64,000 nt of DNA from DATKYQ01 sp964640665 (GCA_964640665.1 CAZXHT010000001.1:151603-215602), one strand, 5' to 3'; positions 51,419 to 61,077 are shown, counted from the first letter of the stretch. A program made the numbers and translations. The notes: generated from the letters alone by a model not told the origin.

Positions 51419-53392
51419 ATGGCCACGAAGCTGCACGCGCTGATGATCGGGCTGCTGGGACTGGCCGCCTGGTCGGGCTGCTCGGCGGGGGAATCCCCGC
51501 GGCGGATCGCTCCTGATCTGACCCCCGCGGACCTGGTCCTGCCGCCCGGGCTCGACCCCGTCCAGCCCGACCTGCCGGAGGGGATCCGGCTGCGGGTCAT
51601 GACCTTCAACCTGTACGGCGGCAACTTCGCCACGGCCGAGGCCATCGGCGCCTTCATAGCCGAGCAGGATCTGGACCTGGTTGGGCTACAGGAGTGCCCG
51701 GCCGACTACCTGACCCCGATCGCCGCCGCGGCCGGCTTCGAGCACTTCGGCGGCCAGGGCGTGGCCCTGCTGTCCAAGACCCCGCTCGTCGACCTGCGCT
51801 TTGTCGAGCTGCTCTCCGGCCGCTCGTTCGTGCACGCCACGATCCAGGTCGAGGGCGTCACCTTCTCTGTCTACGTCGCCCACCTGGGCTGGAACTTAGA
51901 CGGCGACCACCAGTGCCGCGAGCTCGTCGACGAGCACCTGGCGCTCGATCCGCTGAAGCACCTGCTGCTGGTGGGGGACTTCAACGACGAGCACCTCAGC
52001 TCCCAGATCACCATCTTGGAAGAGGTCGTGGCCGACGCGGCCACCGTCATTGGCTGGTACCCGGGCCAGCGAATCTCCTGGCCCTCGACCCGCTTCGACG
52101 AAAGCGAGGGCTCGCAGCTCATCGATCTGGTCTTCTTCCGGCGCTCCTTCGCACCGATCGTGCTGGGGATCGAGGTCCACAACCTGCAGCCGGTGCTGTC
52201 CGATCACAAGCCGGTGATGGCCGAGCTGCTCTACCCGCCCGGCGACCAGCCCTTCGGCCAGGACCCCTACGCCGCGCTGCGCGATCCCGAGCGGGGCTGG
52301 CCCGACCCGCTGCCCGCCAACCTGCTCGTCAACCCGGGCGCCGAGGACGGGCTGAGCGGCTGGCAGGCCGCGGGCGGCGCCCAGGCGGCCGCCGAGCGCG
52401 ACAACCAGCGCCCGTTCTCGGGCCAGGTACTGTTCACCGGCTTCGTCCAGAGCCCGGCCGACGGCGTCCACTGGTCCTCGGGCAGCCAGGAGGTCGACCT
52501 GTCCTCCCGGGCCGAGGCAATCGACGCTCGCGGCTGCCGCCTGCTGGCGACCGGACAGATGGCCACCGGCTTCCAGACCCTGACCGACGGGCAGCACAGC
52601 TCCAACATGGCCAGGCCCTACGACGAGGGCGAGGTGATCGTCGAAGCCCTGGCTGGCCCCGCCGGCGGGCTGCTCGGCCGGGCCAGCTCGAGCCGCCGCG
52701 ATACGCTGGGCTGGTTCCCCTTCGCCTTCAGCCTCGACCTGCCGCCCGGCAGCCGGGCGGCCCGGTTCACCTGGCTGAGCCACCACAAGATCCTCAACGG
52801 CACCTCCAACGACGCCGTCTTCGACGACCTCTGCCTGGCCTTGGACTGCCGGGCCGCGCCGCGGTCGATCCCGGGGCCTGAGCTGCTGGTCGATCCGGGC
52901 GCCGAGGCCTCCGATCTGGCGGCCTGGCAGGTCGACGGTTGGCGTCGGCTGGTCGACCTGGAGATCTTCGGGCTGGCGGTGTTCCCGCCCCTGAGCCACT
53001 CGGGCCAGGGGCTGCTGTTCGCCGGCGGGCCGCTGGACTTGGAGCCCGGTCCACCCGGGACTTCCAGGCTGGCCCAGCGGATCGATCTGTCCGCTACCCT
53101 GGACAGGATCGATGACGACCGCCTGGCCCTGCGCTGGGGGGGCTGGCTGCGCAGTTGGGCGGCCGTAAGCCGGGTGCGCATCGGCCTGGAGATCTACGAC
53201 GGCGACGGGACGCTGTGGGGGAGGGTGGACGGGCAGGCGGTCGGGGCCGCCGAGTGGACCCGGGTCGAGCAGCTGACCCGCATCCCGGCCGGGGCCTCGG
53301 CGGTCGAGCTGGTGCTCGAGGCCGAGGTCGAGCCGCTGGGCACCGGCGTGTTCGCCGACGACCTGTTCGTCCTGCCCGAGACGATCGAGTAG
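51419..53392 (+). CDS. Endonuclease/exonuclease/phosphatase-fold lipoprotein with two C-terminal jelly-roll-like domains
   Basis: The product is 657 aa from ATG 51419 (GAGGGAG 5 bp upstream). Lipobox WSGC gives Cys20. The EEP (DNase I-like) domain at about 60-285 has MTFNLYGG, LQECP, VGDFNDEH and LSDHKPVMAEL, all active-site motifs. Two related beta-sandwich modules (about 305-485 and 490-655) begin with LLVNPGAEDGLSGW and LLVDPGAEASDLAAW, like carbohydrate-binding-type domains. It may cleave nucleic acids or phosphodiesters outside the cell. The gene is visibly more GC-rich than its surroundings. Confidence 0.88.
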   Translation: MATKLHALMIGLLGLAAWSGCSAGESPRRIAPDLTPADLVLPPGLDPVQPDLPEGIRLRVMTFNLYGGNFATAEAIGAFIAEQDLDLVGLQECPADYLTPIAAAAGFEHFGGQGVALLSKTPLVDLRFVELLSGRSFVHATIQVEGVTFSVYVAHLGWNLDGDHQCRELVDEHLALDPLKHLLLVGDFNDEHLSSQITILEEVVADAATVIGWYPGQRISWPSTRFDESEGSQLIDLVFFRRSFAPIVLGIEVHNLQPVLSDHKPVMAELLYPPGDQPFGQDPYAALRDPERGWPDPLPANLLVNPGAEDGLSGWQAAGGAQAAAERDNQRPFSGQVLFTGFVQSPADGVHWSSGSQEVDLSSRAEAIDARGCRLLATGQMATGFQTLTDGQHSSNMARPYDEGEVIVEALAGPAGGLLGRASSSRRDTLGWFPFAFSLDLPPGSRAARFTWLSHHKILNGTSNDAVFDDLCLALDCRAAPRSIPGPELLVDPGAEASDLAAWQVDGWRRLVDLEIFGLAVFPPLSHSGQGLLFAGGPLDLEPGPPGTSRLAQRIDLSATLDRIDDDRLALRWGGWLRSWAAVSRVRIGLEIYDGDGTLWGRVDGQAVGAAEWTRVEQLTRIPAGASAVELVLEAEVEPLGTGVFADDLFVLPETIE

Positions 53393-53616
53393 GCCCACCC
53401 CATCCGGGGCGTGGGCGTGATCGAGGACCCCTGGTGAGAAGCGTTGTGGTGTGCGGGCTTCGAGGTCACTTTTCCGGCTCGACCGGAACTATGAGCCGTT
53501 GGATCCGGCGTCGTCGATGCGTCACGCGTGTGAATAATAGGCACGCGAGCGAGGGAATCAATAAAGAAACAACCCGATAAAAACATTCGTTGTTTGCCAA
53601 AAACCGGCGCACCTAT

Positions 53617-54117
53617 ATGTTTCAGAATCGTGAATGGCTCTCGCTGGGCTGTCTGGAGCCGGAAGCCGGTTCCGTCAGTTTGCAGGTGAGCAAGGGCAGC
53701 CTGGGGAACTTGGACCTCGTCCCCGTCGGTCCCGAGGATATCGAGCAGGTGATCATAGGGGCCGAGGATACAAACGGGGCCGAGGACGGGCAGTATCTTT
53801 ATCTGCTGGCCCGGGCTTTCGACATCGACGGTAGCAAGATCTTCGCCGTGGACTTCGACTGGGATGTGGACGGGGTGGTCGAGACAGGGGAAGGCGACCT
53901 GTTCCGCTACGCGTACCACGACGGCACTTACGCGGATGTGAGCGCCTCGGCGGGACTGGCCAGCGACACGATCCGCATCGAGATGTCCGGCGGCTGGGTC
54001 ACGACTTCGAACAACATCGGCTGCGCCACTGCGGCCGGCTCACCTTCGCTGGCCGTGCTTCTCAGCCTGTTGACGGCAATGGTCGGTCTGATTTTCCGGG
54101 AACGATGCATGAAATAG
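53617..54117 (+). CDS. C-terminal fragment of a surface protein with MYXO-CTERM-like tail
   Basis: From ATG 53617 the product is 166 aa (an in-frame ATG at 53590 adds nine residues); neither start has a clear ribosome-binding site and there is no signal peptide. The text has a PKD/Ig-like domain (VIIGAEDTNGAEDGQYLYLLARAFDIDG, DFDWDVDG...). The tail GCATAAGSPSLAVLL followed by a hydrophobic helix and RERCMK resembles MYXO-CTERM sorting signals. The lack of an export signal suggests that the 5' part of the gene was lost. Confidence 0.55.
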   Translation: MFQNREWLSLGCLEPEAGSVSLQVSKGSLGNLDLVPVGPEDIEQVIIGAEDTNGAEDGQYLYLLARAFDIDGSKIFAVDFDWDVDGVVETGEGDLFRYAYHDGTYADVSASAGLASDTIRIEMSGGWVTTSNNIGCATAAGSPSLAVLLSLLTAMVGLIFRERCMK

Positions 54118-54424
54118 TGCCGCTGCCCGTGGACGGCAAGCTCCACACCCGGCGCCCGCGCCCACCCGGGTCTTCATCCGACCATTAAATAACAAGCAGC
54201 TCGGCCGATCCGGCATGTTCGACGGGTCTCGTTTATTTGGCGTATACATGGCCATGCAGTGTAAATATCGTGATCCGCGGCGTCACGATCGCAGATTTTC
54301 TAACAAGTGTAACGCTGTTATAAAACATAGAATCGACCGCGTCCTATCCAAAAAGTCAAGACTGTAGCTTCGCGAATTCCAGGTGGTTTTGCATGCCGGA
54401 GAATGGGTGGCGGAAACCGTTGTC
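54118..54424. other. AT-rich non-coding stretch
   Basis: No gene, hairpin or promoter stands out before the IS-end-like repeat at 54425. Confidence 0.5.
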
Positions 54425-54576
54425 GTGGCGCCTGTTGAGTTGTCACGATGCGGGAATCATCGTGATAGACAGCCAAAGCCATCGATCGACTTCTTTGCAG
54501 ATGATTTGTCACCCATCACGTTCGGATAGTCTTTCTCGCTGCTTTTTGTGTCGTCTGAGAAATTGGACAGGACGTG
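54425..54576 (-). repeat. Degenerate repeat, copy A (possible IS end)
   Basis: It is related to 61517-61675. Shared segments include ATCGACTTCTTTGCA, GTCACCCATC and TTGGACAGGACG. On the minus strand both copies begin with CGTCCTGTCCAA and contain a short coding start MGDxSxAKKSIDG, which looks like the N-terminus of a transposase. Copy A stops after about 20 codons. Confidence 0.6.
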
Positions 54577-54653
54577 GTATTCTTCACTTAATATCTTTGG
54601 CCTTCCTCGCCCGTCGGTATTCGGGGGGGGCACAGTTGCACATGGAGGTCGTG

Positions 54654-57041
54654 ATGCGGATCACACGGAAGTTGCGACAGGCCGTAATCGTGGTCACGTT
54701 TTTCGTGCTTGGTGGACACACCGGCGGACTCCGTGCACAGGAACTGGCACCCTATCGGGATGGTCTCAAGTACGGCTACCAGGACACCAAGGGCAGCAAG
54801 GTCATCCCCGCCCGTTTCGACCTGGCGTTCGAGTTCAGCGAGGGCCTGGCCTGGGTCATGATCGAAGACGACGTATGTGTCATCGACAGCAAAGGGATCA
54901 AGCAGTTCTGCACCAGAATCGATTCGAGCCTGAGCTTCCATGAGGGCTTTTGCGGAGTGAAGCGGAACCACAAGTGGGGGTATATCGATACCAAGGGCAA
55001 GCAGATCGTTCCTTTCAAATACGACAACGCATTGAGTTTCGTCAGAGGCCTGGCCCTGGTCGAAAAGAAGGGCAGATGGGGCTTCATCGACACCCGGGGC
55101 AAGACGGCCATCCCGCTCAGGTATGAAAGCGGCCGCAGCTTCCAGGAAAGTCTGGCCGCGGTCAAGAAGAAAGGCAAGTGGGGTTATATCGACTCGAAGG
55201 GCAAGACGGTCATTCCATTCAAATTCGATGCGGCCTGGAGCTTCGAGAAGGGCAAAGCCAACGTCAAGCTGGGCGGGAAGCAGGGATTCATCGACAAGCA
55301 GGGCAATCCGATCATCCCGATCGAGTACGAGGACTTCAAGGTCTATCATGAGGGTCTTACAGCGGCGAAGTCCGACGGCAAGTGGGGATACATCGACAAG
55401 GACGGCAAGCAAGTCATTCCTCCCAAGTACGACGAAGCCTCCAGCTTCGACAAGGGAACCGCCCGGGTCGTTCTGGCCGGCAAGTCCGGTACCATCGACA
55501 AGCAGGGCAAGGAAGTCGTCCCTATCCGGTACGAGTTCCTGTCCGGCTTCTACGACGACATGGCCCAGGCCAAGCGGGATGGAAAATACTGCGCGGTCAG
55601 CCGGCAGGGAGTCGAAGCGCTTCCCTGCCAGTTCGATTTCGTCAGCACCTTCAGCCAAGGACATGCTTATGTGGAAAAAGGCAAGAAGTACGGCGTATAC
55701 GACAAACAAGGCAAAGAGGCTGTCCCTATTCAATACAAACTGGAACACCATTCCCCGCTCAATGACCCACACGAAATCTTTCCGGTCATGCTGAAGGACG
55801 ACACGGATGCATTGTTGATAGTAGACATAGGGCCGGGCGGAGAGATCCGTAAGCGCCATTACGACAAGATCTTCCCCTACCACGGTGGAAGCTCCTGGCC
55901 CTGGCCGAGGCGGGTGATGAACAAGGGTAAGATCGGCTACATCGACGTGCTGGGTCGCGAGGAAGTCCCGGTCATCTACGACAAGATCGAATTGGCCACT
56001 TCAAGCCTGTATCTGACCGAAATCGGGGACAAGAAAGGCCTGCTCTGGTTTCATGGCCGCGGCGCAGGCTGGATCCCGGCCGAGTACGACTCCATCGAAG
56101 ACAGCTCGTTCTGGCCCATGGTGGTCGGCAAAGCCGGCAAGTTCGGGGTCATCGACAACAAGAACACGGCACTCGTGCCCATCCGGTACGATTTCGTTCA
56201 GGAAGGCCATTATTTTCCCAAGAAAGTGGGCCTCGACGGCAAGTTCGGCTACGTGAACAAGAAGGGCCGGGAGTTCATCCCGGTCAAATACCAGGAAATC
56301 TTTCCTTCGTTCCAGCCCAAGGACGGAACCTACCGGGCCAAGTTGGACGGCAAGTGGGGATTCATCGACAGACAGAACAAGGTGGTCATTCCCATCCAGT
56401 ACGACGGGATCTGGGGGCTGTTCGAAGGCGTGGCCCGATACCGGCTCAAGAACAACACCGGCTACATCCACCGTAACGGAAAGGAACTTGGCCTGTTTAA
56501 TCACAAGGGCCTGAAATATTTAAACGTCAAGAAGATGCAACAAGCCTGGTATTACGTCTCCAACCAGGAACCTATCGATGATCGCTTCGATTACAAGCGC
56601 GGCCAGTTCCAGATCCTGGTTCTGCCCAGGAGTGTTCCTTATCACCTGTCCGGAGAGAAACGGGTCGGCAAGGCCAGCATCCAACAATACCTGACATTGG
56701 TCTTGATCAACGACACCGGTAAGCGCATCTCGATCAACGGCCAGGACGGCAGCGTCTTCATGATCCAGGAGGCCAAGGACCAGAAAGGCAAATGGCGACC
56801 CATCGAATTCTGGCGAGGAAGCGGTTGCGGGATGAGCTACCGGGGCATCTCCATCGGCGCCGGCAAACAGGTCATGACCCTGGCACCCCGCTACAAGGGA
56901 AGTCTCAAGACCCAGATCCGATTCAAGCTCAACGACGGCAAGCGGATCCTCTACACCAAGCCGTTCTCAGGCTCGGTCAACCCGGTCCAGTTCAAGAAAG
57001 TCAAGGGAGAGTTCGTCAAATACCTGGACAAGGGCAGGTAG
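54654..57041 (+). CDS. Secreted WG-repeat protein
   Basis: The product is 795 aa from ATG 54654, 5 bp after GGAGG; longer in-frame starts lie in the upstream repeat and are not supported. A signal peptide (about 1-28) is followed by roughly 14 WG repeats of 38-50 residues (KWGYIDTKGKQIVPFKYD, RWGFIDTRGKTAIPLRYE and so on, about 40-620), a beta-rich fold found in many secreted bacterial proteins. The last about 170 residues are a different beta domain (LVLINDTGKRISINGQDGS). Function is unknown; a binding or structural role is likely. Confidence 0.88.
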   Translation: MRITRKLRQAVIVVTFFVLGGHTGGLRAQELAPYRDGLKYGYQDTKGSKVIPARFDLAFEFSEGLAWVMIEDDVCVIDSKGIKQFCTRIDSSLSFHEGFCGVKRNHKWGYIDTKGKQIVPFKYDNALSFVRGLALVEKKGRWGFIDTRGKTAIPLRYESGRSFQESLAAVKKKGKWGYIDSKGKTVIPFKFDAAWSFEKGKANVKLGGKQGFIDKQGNPIIPIEYEDFKVYHEGLTAAKSDGKWGYIDKDGKQVIPPKYDEASSFDKGTARVVLAGKSGTIDKQGKEVVPIRYEFLSGFYDDMAQAKRDGKYCAVSRQGVEALPCQFDFVSTFSQGHAYVEKGKKYGVYDKQGKEAVPIQYKLEHHSPLNDPHEIFPVMLKDDTDALLIVDIGPGGEIRKRHYDKIFPYHGGSSWPWPRRVMNKGKIGYIDVLGREEVPVIYDKIELATSSLYLTEIGDKKGLLWFHGRGAGWIPAEYDSIEDSSFWPMVVGKAGKFGVIDNKNTALVPIRYDFVQEGHYFPKKVGLDGKFGYVNKKGREFIPVKYQEIFPSFQPKDGTYRAKLDGKWGFIDRQNKVVIPIQYDGIWGLFEGVARYRLKNNTGYIHRNGKELGLFNHKGLKYLNVKKMQQAWYYVSNQEPIDDRFDYKRGQFQILVLPRSVPYHLSGEKRVGKASIQQYLTLVLINDTGKRISINGQDGSVFMIQEAKDQKGKWRPIEFWRGSGCGMSYRGISIGAGKQVMTLAPRYKGSLKTQIRFKLNDGKRILYTKPFSGSVNPVQFKKVKGEFVKYLDKGR

Positions 57042-57191
57042 CAGAGGCCGGGGAGGTGCCAGGAACATAGTTGGAATTGCCGAAGTACCATAAATACCGA
57101 TTTTCGCGATGTCGTTCTACGTCGCTTTTCGTCGCTTTACGATCCATCTACTCAGGGAGGTCCCTGACCAAACGAGTTTTCGAGAAATGCG

Positions 57192-57221
57192 TTGCTAAAC
57201 CACGCGATCGCGTGGTATAAG
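57192..57221 (+). promoter_or_regulatory. Promoter with an 18-bp palindromic operator
   Basis: TTGCTA (57192-57197) and TATAAG (57216-57221) are 18 bp apart. The perfect palindrome ACCACGCGATCGCGTGGT (57199-57216) fills the spacer. The start codon (57230) is only 8 bp after the -10 element, so the message may be leaderless. The encoded protein has a winged helix, so autorepression is likely. Confidence 0.72.
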
Positions 57222-57229
57222 CACGCATA

Positions 57230-57724
57230 ATGAACACGCTGGCACAAATACTCTCCTCGCGGGTTCGGGCAAGCGTTTTTCAGCATCTTTTTGGATTGGG
57301 AGAAGCCGAAATACATGTTCGGGAATTGGCAAGACGGTCGGGGTGCTCAGAAGCAAGCCTACGACAGGAAATGCGCAAACTGAAGCGTCTTGGACTGGTT
57401 GACGACCGACGCAGCGGCAACAGAGCTTACTTCCGAGCAAATCGAGAACATCCTCTCTATCCCAACATTCACCAACTTGTCATCAAAACGGTCGGTCTTG
57501 TCGATGTCCTGTCAAAGGCAATCGCCAAGGCGGACATCGCCGTTGCGTTCGTATTTGGCTCGGTCGCTCAATCCAAGGAAGTTGGTCACAGCGATGTCGA
57601 TCTCATGGTCATCGGTAGGATTGGATTGCGAAAATTGACATCTATGCTTTCAGGCGTCTCCGAAAAAATCGGACGGGAGATCAACCCGTGTGGTCAAAAT
57701 ACTCATGCGGCCTCTCGGTGGTAG
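57230..57724 (+). pseudogene. Winged-helix nucleotidyltransferase (MNT-type), truncated by an IS
   Basis: The open frame has 164 codons. Residues about 1-80 form a winged helix (VRELARRSGCSEASLRQEMRKLKRLGLV). Residues about 95-153 are a minimal nucleotidyltransferase with FGSVAQSKEVGHSDVDLMVIG (GSxAxG-like and DxD metal ligands). Natural sequence stops at REINP (57689), where the insertion sequence begins; the last residues come from the IS. The fold suggests an antitoxin-like, MntA-type regulator, but no HEPN partner is visible here. Confidence 0.8.
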
Positions 57725-58857
57725 AAACTGAGCAGACCACCAAGTCTCTCCCGGCGTTTGACTGCCTGACTTGAAGCTCGCGCGGCTCTCTTCGGGAAGA
57801 GCAGCAAGTTGCCAACGCCTTGATGAGGGCGTTCCTGATGATAATGGGTCTCGAATTCGGACAAAGCGCGTCGGAGCCCCGTCTCCCCAAATAGGATGAG
57901 ATGGTCCAAACACTCGGATTTTGCAGATAGCACCCAGCGTTCCGCATGAGCATTGAGATTTGGACTGCGAGGGGGCAGCGCTACCGGCTTCACGCCGACA
58001 TCCTTAAGCGTTCGCAGGAACACCGGACAGTACTTCCCATCGCGGTCGTGGATCAGGTAGTCATCGGACCTCACGAATCCAACGTCAGCCATGGTTACAT
58101 TACGGGCGACTTGGGTCATCCAGGCTTCGTTGGGATGGGGCGTGATACCGGCGATGTGGATTTCCCTCGTCTTGATGCGCAGAAAGAACAAGACGTAGAA
58201 GGTCACCATGCCTGAACACGTCCAAACCTCGGTGGTGAAGAAGTCGGTACTGACGAGCAGTTCCAGGTGCTGCCGAACGAACTGGCGCCAGGTGGTGTTC
58301 TTGGTCCGCTCGGGTGCCGGCACGATGCCATGCCGTTTGAGGACGTTGCCAACCGTTTGGTCGGAGACGACATGACCGAGGTTGCACAGTGCGCCGACGA
58401 TTCGGTCATACCCCCAGCCGGGGTTTTCCTCGGCCATCCGGACAATGAGCCTCTCGATTTCGGCTTCAATCCGGGGCCTTCCGGGCCCCCGGTTCTTCGA
58501 ACCATCGAACTTCCTCGCGACCAGCCTCCTGTGCCAACCAAGGATGGTTGCAGGCTTGACGATGGTGGCGATCTCCTCGAGAGCTCGCTTACCAAGTTCC
58601 TTGCCGATCCTGGCCAAGGAGATCCGCTCGGTGTCGGTGAGGCGGACCTGTCCCTTGATCTGACCGCGCAGGATTCGATTCTCGGTGCCGAGGTATTCGT
58701 TTCGTTTCAACAGTTCCTCGTTCACCGACCCAGAAATGTAAGCGAGTAGTTTCTTCCAGCTCATATCGCCATTTACACCCGCGCATGGCCTGAGGTCGAG
58801 CCCATCGCGCCGTTCGCAATTTCCCAACATCTAAGCCGCCTTCGAGTTTTTTGACCA
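57691..58857 (-). mobile_element. Insertion sequence with 14-bp-plus terminal inverted repeats
   Basis: The left end TGGTCAAAATACTC (57691-57704) matches the reverse complement of the right end TGGTCAAAAAACTC (58857-58844) with one mismatch. The match goes on loosely as GCGGC/GGCGGC. It contains one transposase gene. No target duplication is seen, and both flanking genes are cut exactly at the ends. Confidence 0.85.
57703..58764 (-). CDS. Integrase-core (rve) transposase
   Basis: The product is 353 aa from ATG 58764 (MSWKKLLAYISGSVNEELLKRNEYL, a well-known start of this transposase group); a longer frame from 58830 is not supported. An N-terminal helix-turn-helix (RISLARIGKELGKRALEEIATIVKPATILGWHRRL) precedes the DDE core with VSTDFFTTEVW (D), LIHDRDGKY (D) and NLNAHAERWVLSAKSE (E). 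The protein appears intact. It is the only gene of the IS. Confidence 0.92.
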   Translation of the reverse strand: MSWKKLLAYISGSVNEELLKRNEYLGTENRILRGQIKGQVRLTDTERISLARIGKELGKRALEEIATIVKPATILGWHRRLVARKFDGSKNRGPGRPRIEAEIERLIVRMAEENPGWGYDRIVGALCNLGHVVSDQTVGNVLKRHGIVPAPERTKNTTWRQFVRQHLELLVSTDFFTTEVWTCSGMVTFYVLFFLRIKTREIHIAGITPHPNEAWMTQVARNVTMADVGFVRSDDYLIHDRDGKYCPVFLRTLKDVGVKPVALPPRSPNLNAHAERWVLSAKSECLDHLILFGETGLRRALSEFETHYHQERPHQGVGNLLLFPKRAARASSQAVKRRERLGGLLSFYHREAA

Positions 58858-58995
58858 GACGAGTTTTGCCTCTCCCTCCCTGGTGTCTTCAATGTTGAAC
58901 ACGGCTACTACTGGGCTTTGGTCACCAGCCGACACCACAGGCGCCAACATGCCCACAACCAGAAGCGTCACCAACAAACTCGTCACCCTTTTCAT
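58831..58995 (-). pseudogene. 5' fragment of a secreted TolB-like protein gene, cut by the IS
   Basis: ATG 58995 starts a signal peptide (MKRVTSLLVTLLVVGMLAPVVSAG) and then DQSPVVAVFNIEDTREGE, similar to the AVFDIENRG segment of the PEGA protein at 29751. At 58857 the frame enters the IS and ends at 58831 after 54 codons. The rest of the gene is not on the other side of the IS. Confidence 0.78.
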
Positions 58996-59076
58996 CTGGT
59001 TCACCCTGTTAGAGGCCGTAAAATCTAGGTGTTACACAGGCGGCAAATAGATTCCGATCATCAAGGTTGGCTTATC

Positions 59077-61077
59077 TCAGTGATCTTTAGCAGGCACGAC
59101 CAGCGGTAATTCGATGAAGCTTCGATGTTCAGGCGAGTGCCATACTCGCTGGACGGCCTTTTTGTAGTCCTTCGGTTTGGCGAAGAAGATGCTATTAACG
59201 AAGGTCTGTGGGTTGCGGTCGTACAAGGGGAACCAGCTCGACTGGACTTGCACCATAATACGGTGTCCCGGCAGAAATACATGGTTCGCCGTGGGCAGGG
59301 CGAATCGGTACGCGAGCGGCTTGTCAGGGGTAATGGCATGTGGCTTTTCCAGGCTCTCCCGATAGCGTCCGCGAAAGATATCGGCGGCGATCATGAGCTG
59401 GTAGCCACCCATCTTCGGGTCGCCCTCGACCTCGGGAGGATAGACATCGATGAGTTTTACCACCCAGTCGCTGTCCGTGCCACTCGTCGAAGCGACCAGG
59501 TTGACCATCGGCCGCCCGCTGATCTTTGCCGGTTTGGTCAGAACGTTGGATTTGTACACCAGGACGTCGGTCCGACCCGAGGCCTCGCGTTGATCGTCGA
59601 CCAGCCACTCCAACCAGGTAAAGCCATCGTCATACCCGATAGGCTGAATCGGTCGCGCCCGGTAGGGAACCGGCTTGGCCGGATCTGAAACGAATTCGTC
59701 GTATTCCGAATTGCCGCTGCCTAACTGGGAAAAACCCAATCCCAAATTGGCACCCAGATAGAGCGGCGTCGCTTTGATCTGAAAACCTTCCTGGCAGCCG
59801 GGCCAGGCCGAAAATTCTCGCCACCGGTTTGTCCCGGTCTCATAGGCCGTGACCGGCGCCACGTCCGCCTTGGGCGCACCGTCGTGCAGGTATTGCTTCA
59901 GGAAGGGGCCCAGAATTTCGCGGCGAAAGTGGTACGAGGTATCAGTGGGAAACTTGAGTGCTCCCAACGAGCCGCCTGGGCCAATCATCTGACCATGTGC
60001 CCAGGGACCGATCACCAGATAGACCTTGTCGTTGTTTTTGTCCTTGGGTTCGATTGCCTGGTACACCGCCTGTGCGCCGTAGATATCCTCGGTGTCCCAG
60101 AGGCTATGGACGATCATCGTGGGCACCTTAACCGGCCGTTTGGCCAACACGCGGTCGACCGCCTGATCGCGCCAATAGGCATCGTAGGCCGGATGGGCCA
60201 GGATCTTCCGCCAGAAGCCCACCTGTTCGAGACCCCGGCTTTTGCCCAATGCACCCGCCGAGACCGCTTCCATGAACATGTCGTAATCGTCGAAATGAGA
60301 GGTCCACCACTTGACTTCGCTCTTGCGGGTGGCCTGCTGCTCGTAAGGGTAGGGCATATCCTGCTGTCGAAACGCCCCGTAGTGGAACCAATCGTCGCCG
60401 AGCCAGCCGTCGACCATCGGATTCATGGGCACGGCCACCTTTAGCGCCGGATGCGGATTCACTGTACCCATGAGCGCCAGAAAGCCGTTGTAAGAGATAC
60501 CCAGCAGCCCAACCTTGCCATTGGACTCGGGGACGTGCTTCACCAGCCATTCGATGGTGTCGTAGGTATCGGTGGCGTGGTCCACCGGCGTTGGATTCTG
60601 TGGCCCGTGCAGCGGCCGGTTCATCACATAATCGCCTTCAGAATCATATTTGCCCCGGATGTCCTGGAAAACACGGATATAGTTCCCTTCAAGAATCACA
60701 TCGGTTGCATTATCGTAGCCGTACAAGACAGGGCCGTAGTGGGCGCTTTGGGCATGGGTGGTCAGCCTATCAGCGCCGTAGCAGGTGCGAGTGAGCAGCA
60801 TCGGAGACGATTTGGCACCTTTCGGCACCAGAATCACGGTGTGCAGTTTCACGCCGTCGCGCATGGGGATCATGACGGTCCGCCGCTCGTGGTCGAAGCC
60901 AGCGTTGGTCGGTTGAAATTTGGTCGGGATTTCGCTGGGGTAACCGGGATATTTTGCCGGAAACTGGATATCACTCTGGGCTGTCGCCCATGGCGTCCAG
61001 TACAGAAAAAGGCACAAGTTCACTACCCAGACGACCCTTTCCAATCTTGTCTGGCAAGTATTTTGGTGACAAGACAT
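59077..61077 (-). CDS. CocE/NonD-type hydrolase (X-Pro dipeptidyl peptidase S15 family)
   Basis: The product is 666 aa from ATG 61077 (AAAGGA upstream). A signal peptide (about 1-34, ATA-QS) targets it to the periplasm. The alpha/beta-hydrolase domain has MIPMRDGVKLHTVILVP, VFQDIRGKYDSEGDY, the nucleophile elbow GISYNGFLA, DTEDIYGA (acid) and IGPWAHGQ (His). The C-terminal jelly-roll domain (about 440-660) with GGYQLMIAADIFRGRYR is typical of CocE and alpha-amino-acid ester hydrolases. It likely hydrolyses esters or N-terminal dipeptides. No operon partner is seen. Confidence 0.93.
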   Translation of the reverse strand: MSCHQNTCQTRLERVVWVVNLCLFLYWTPWATAQSDIQFPAKYPGYPSEIPTKFQPTNAGFDHERRTVMIPMRDGVKLHTVILVPKGAKSSPMLLTRTCYGADRLTTHAQSAHYGPVLYGYDNATDVILEGNYIRVFQDIRGKYDSEGDYVMNRPLHGPQNPTPVDHATDTYDTIEWLVKHVPESNGKVGLLGISYNGFLALMGTVNPHPALKVAVPMNPMVDGWLGDDWFHYGAFRQQDMPYPYEQQATRKSEVKWWTSHFDDYDMFMEAVSAGALGKSRGLEQVGFWRKILAHPAYDAYWRDQAVDRVLAKRPVKVPTMIVHSLWDTEDIYGAQAVYQAIEPKDKNNDKVYLVIGPWAHGQMIGPGGSLGALKFPTDTSYHFRREILGPFLKQYLHDGAPKADVAPVTAYETGTNRWREFSAWPGCQEGFQIKATPLYLGANLGLGFSQLGSGNSEYDEFVSDPAKPVPYRARPIQPIGYDDGFTWLEWLVDDQREASGRTDVLVYKSNVLTKPAKISGRPMVNLVASTSGTDSDWVVKLIDVYPPEVEGDPKMGGYQLMIAADIFRGRYRESLEKPHAITPDKPLAYRFALPTANHVFLPGHRIMVQVQSSWFPLYDRNPQTFVNSIFFAKPKDYKKAVQRVWHSPEHRSFIELPLVVPAKDH

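Noticed and set aside
54393..54653. Longer start of the WG-repeat protein
   Set aside because: The extra 87 codons lie in the degenerate repeat; a GGAGG and signal peptide start at 54654.
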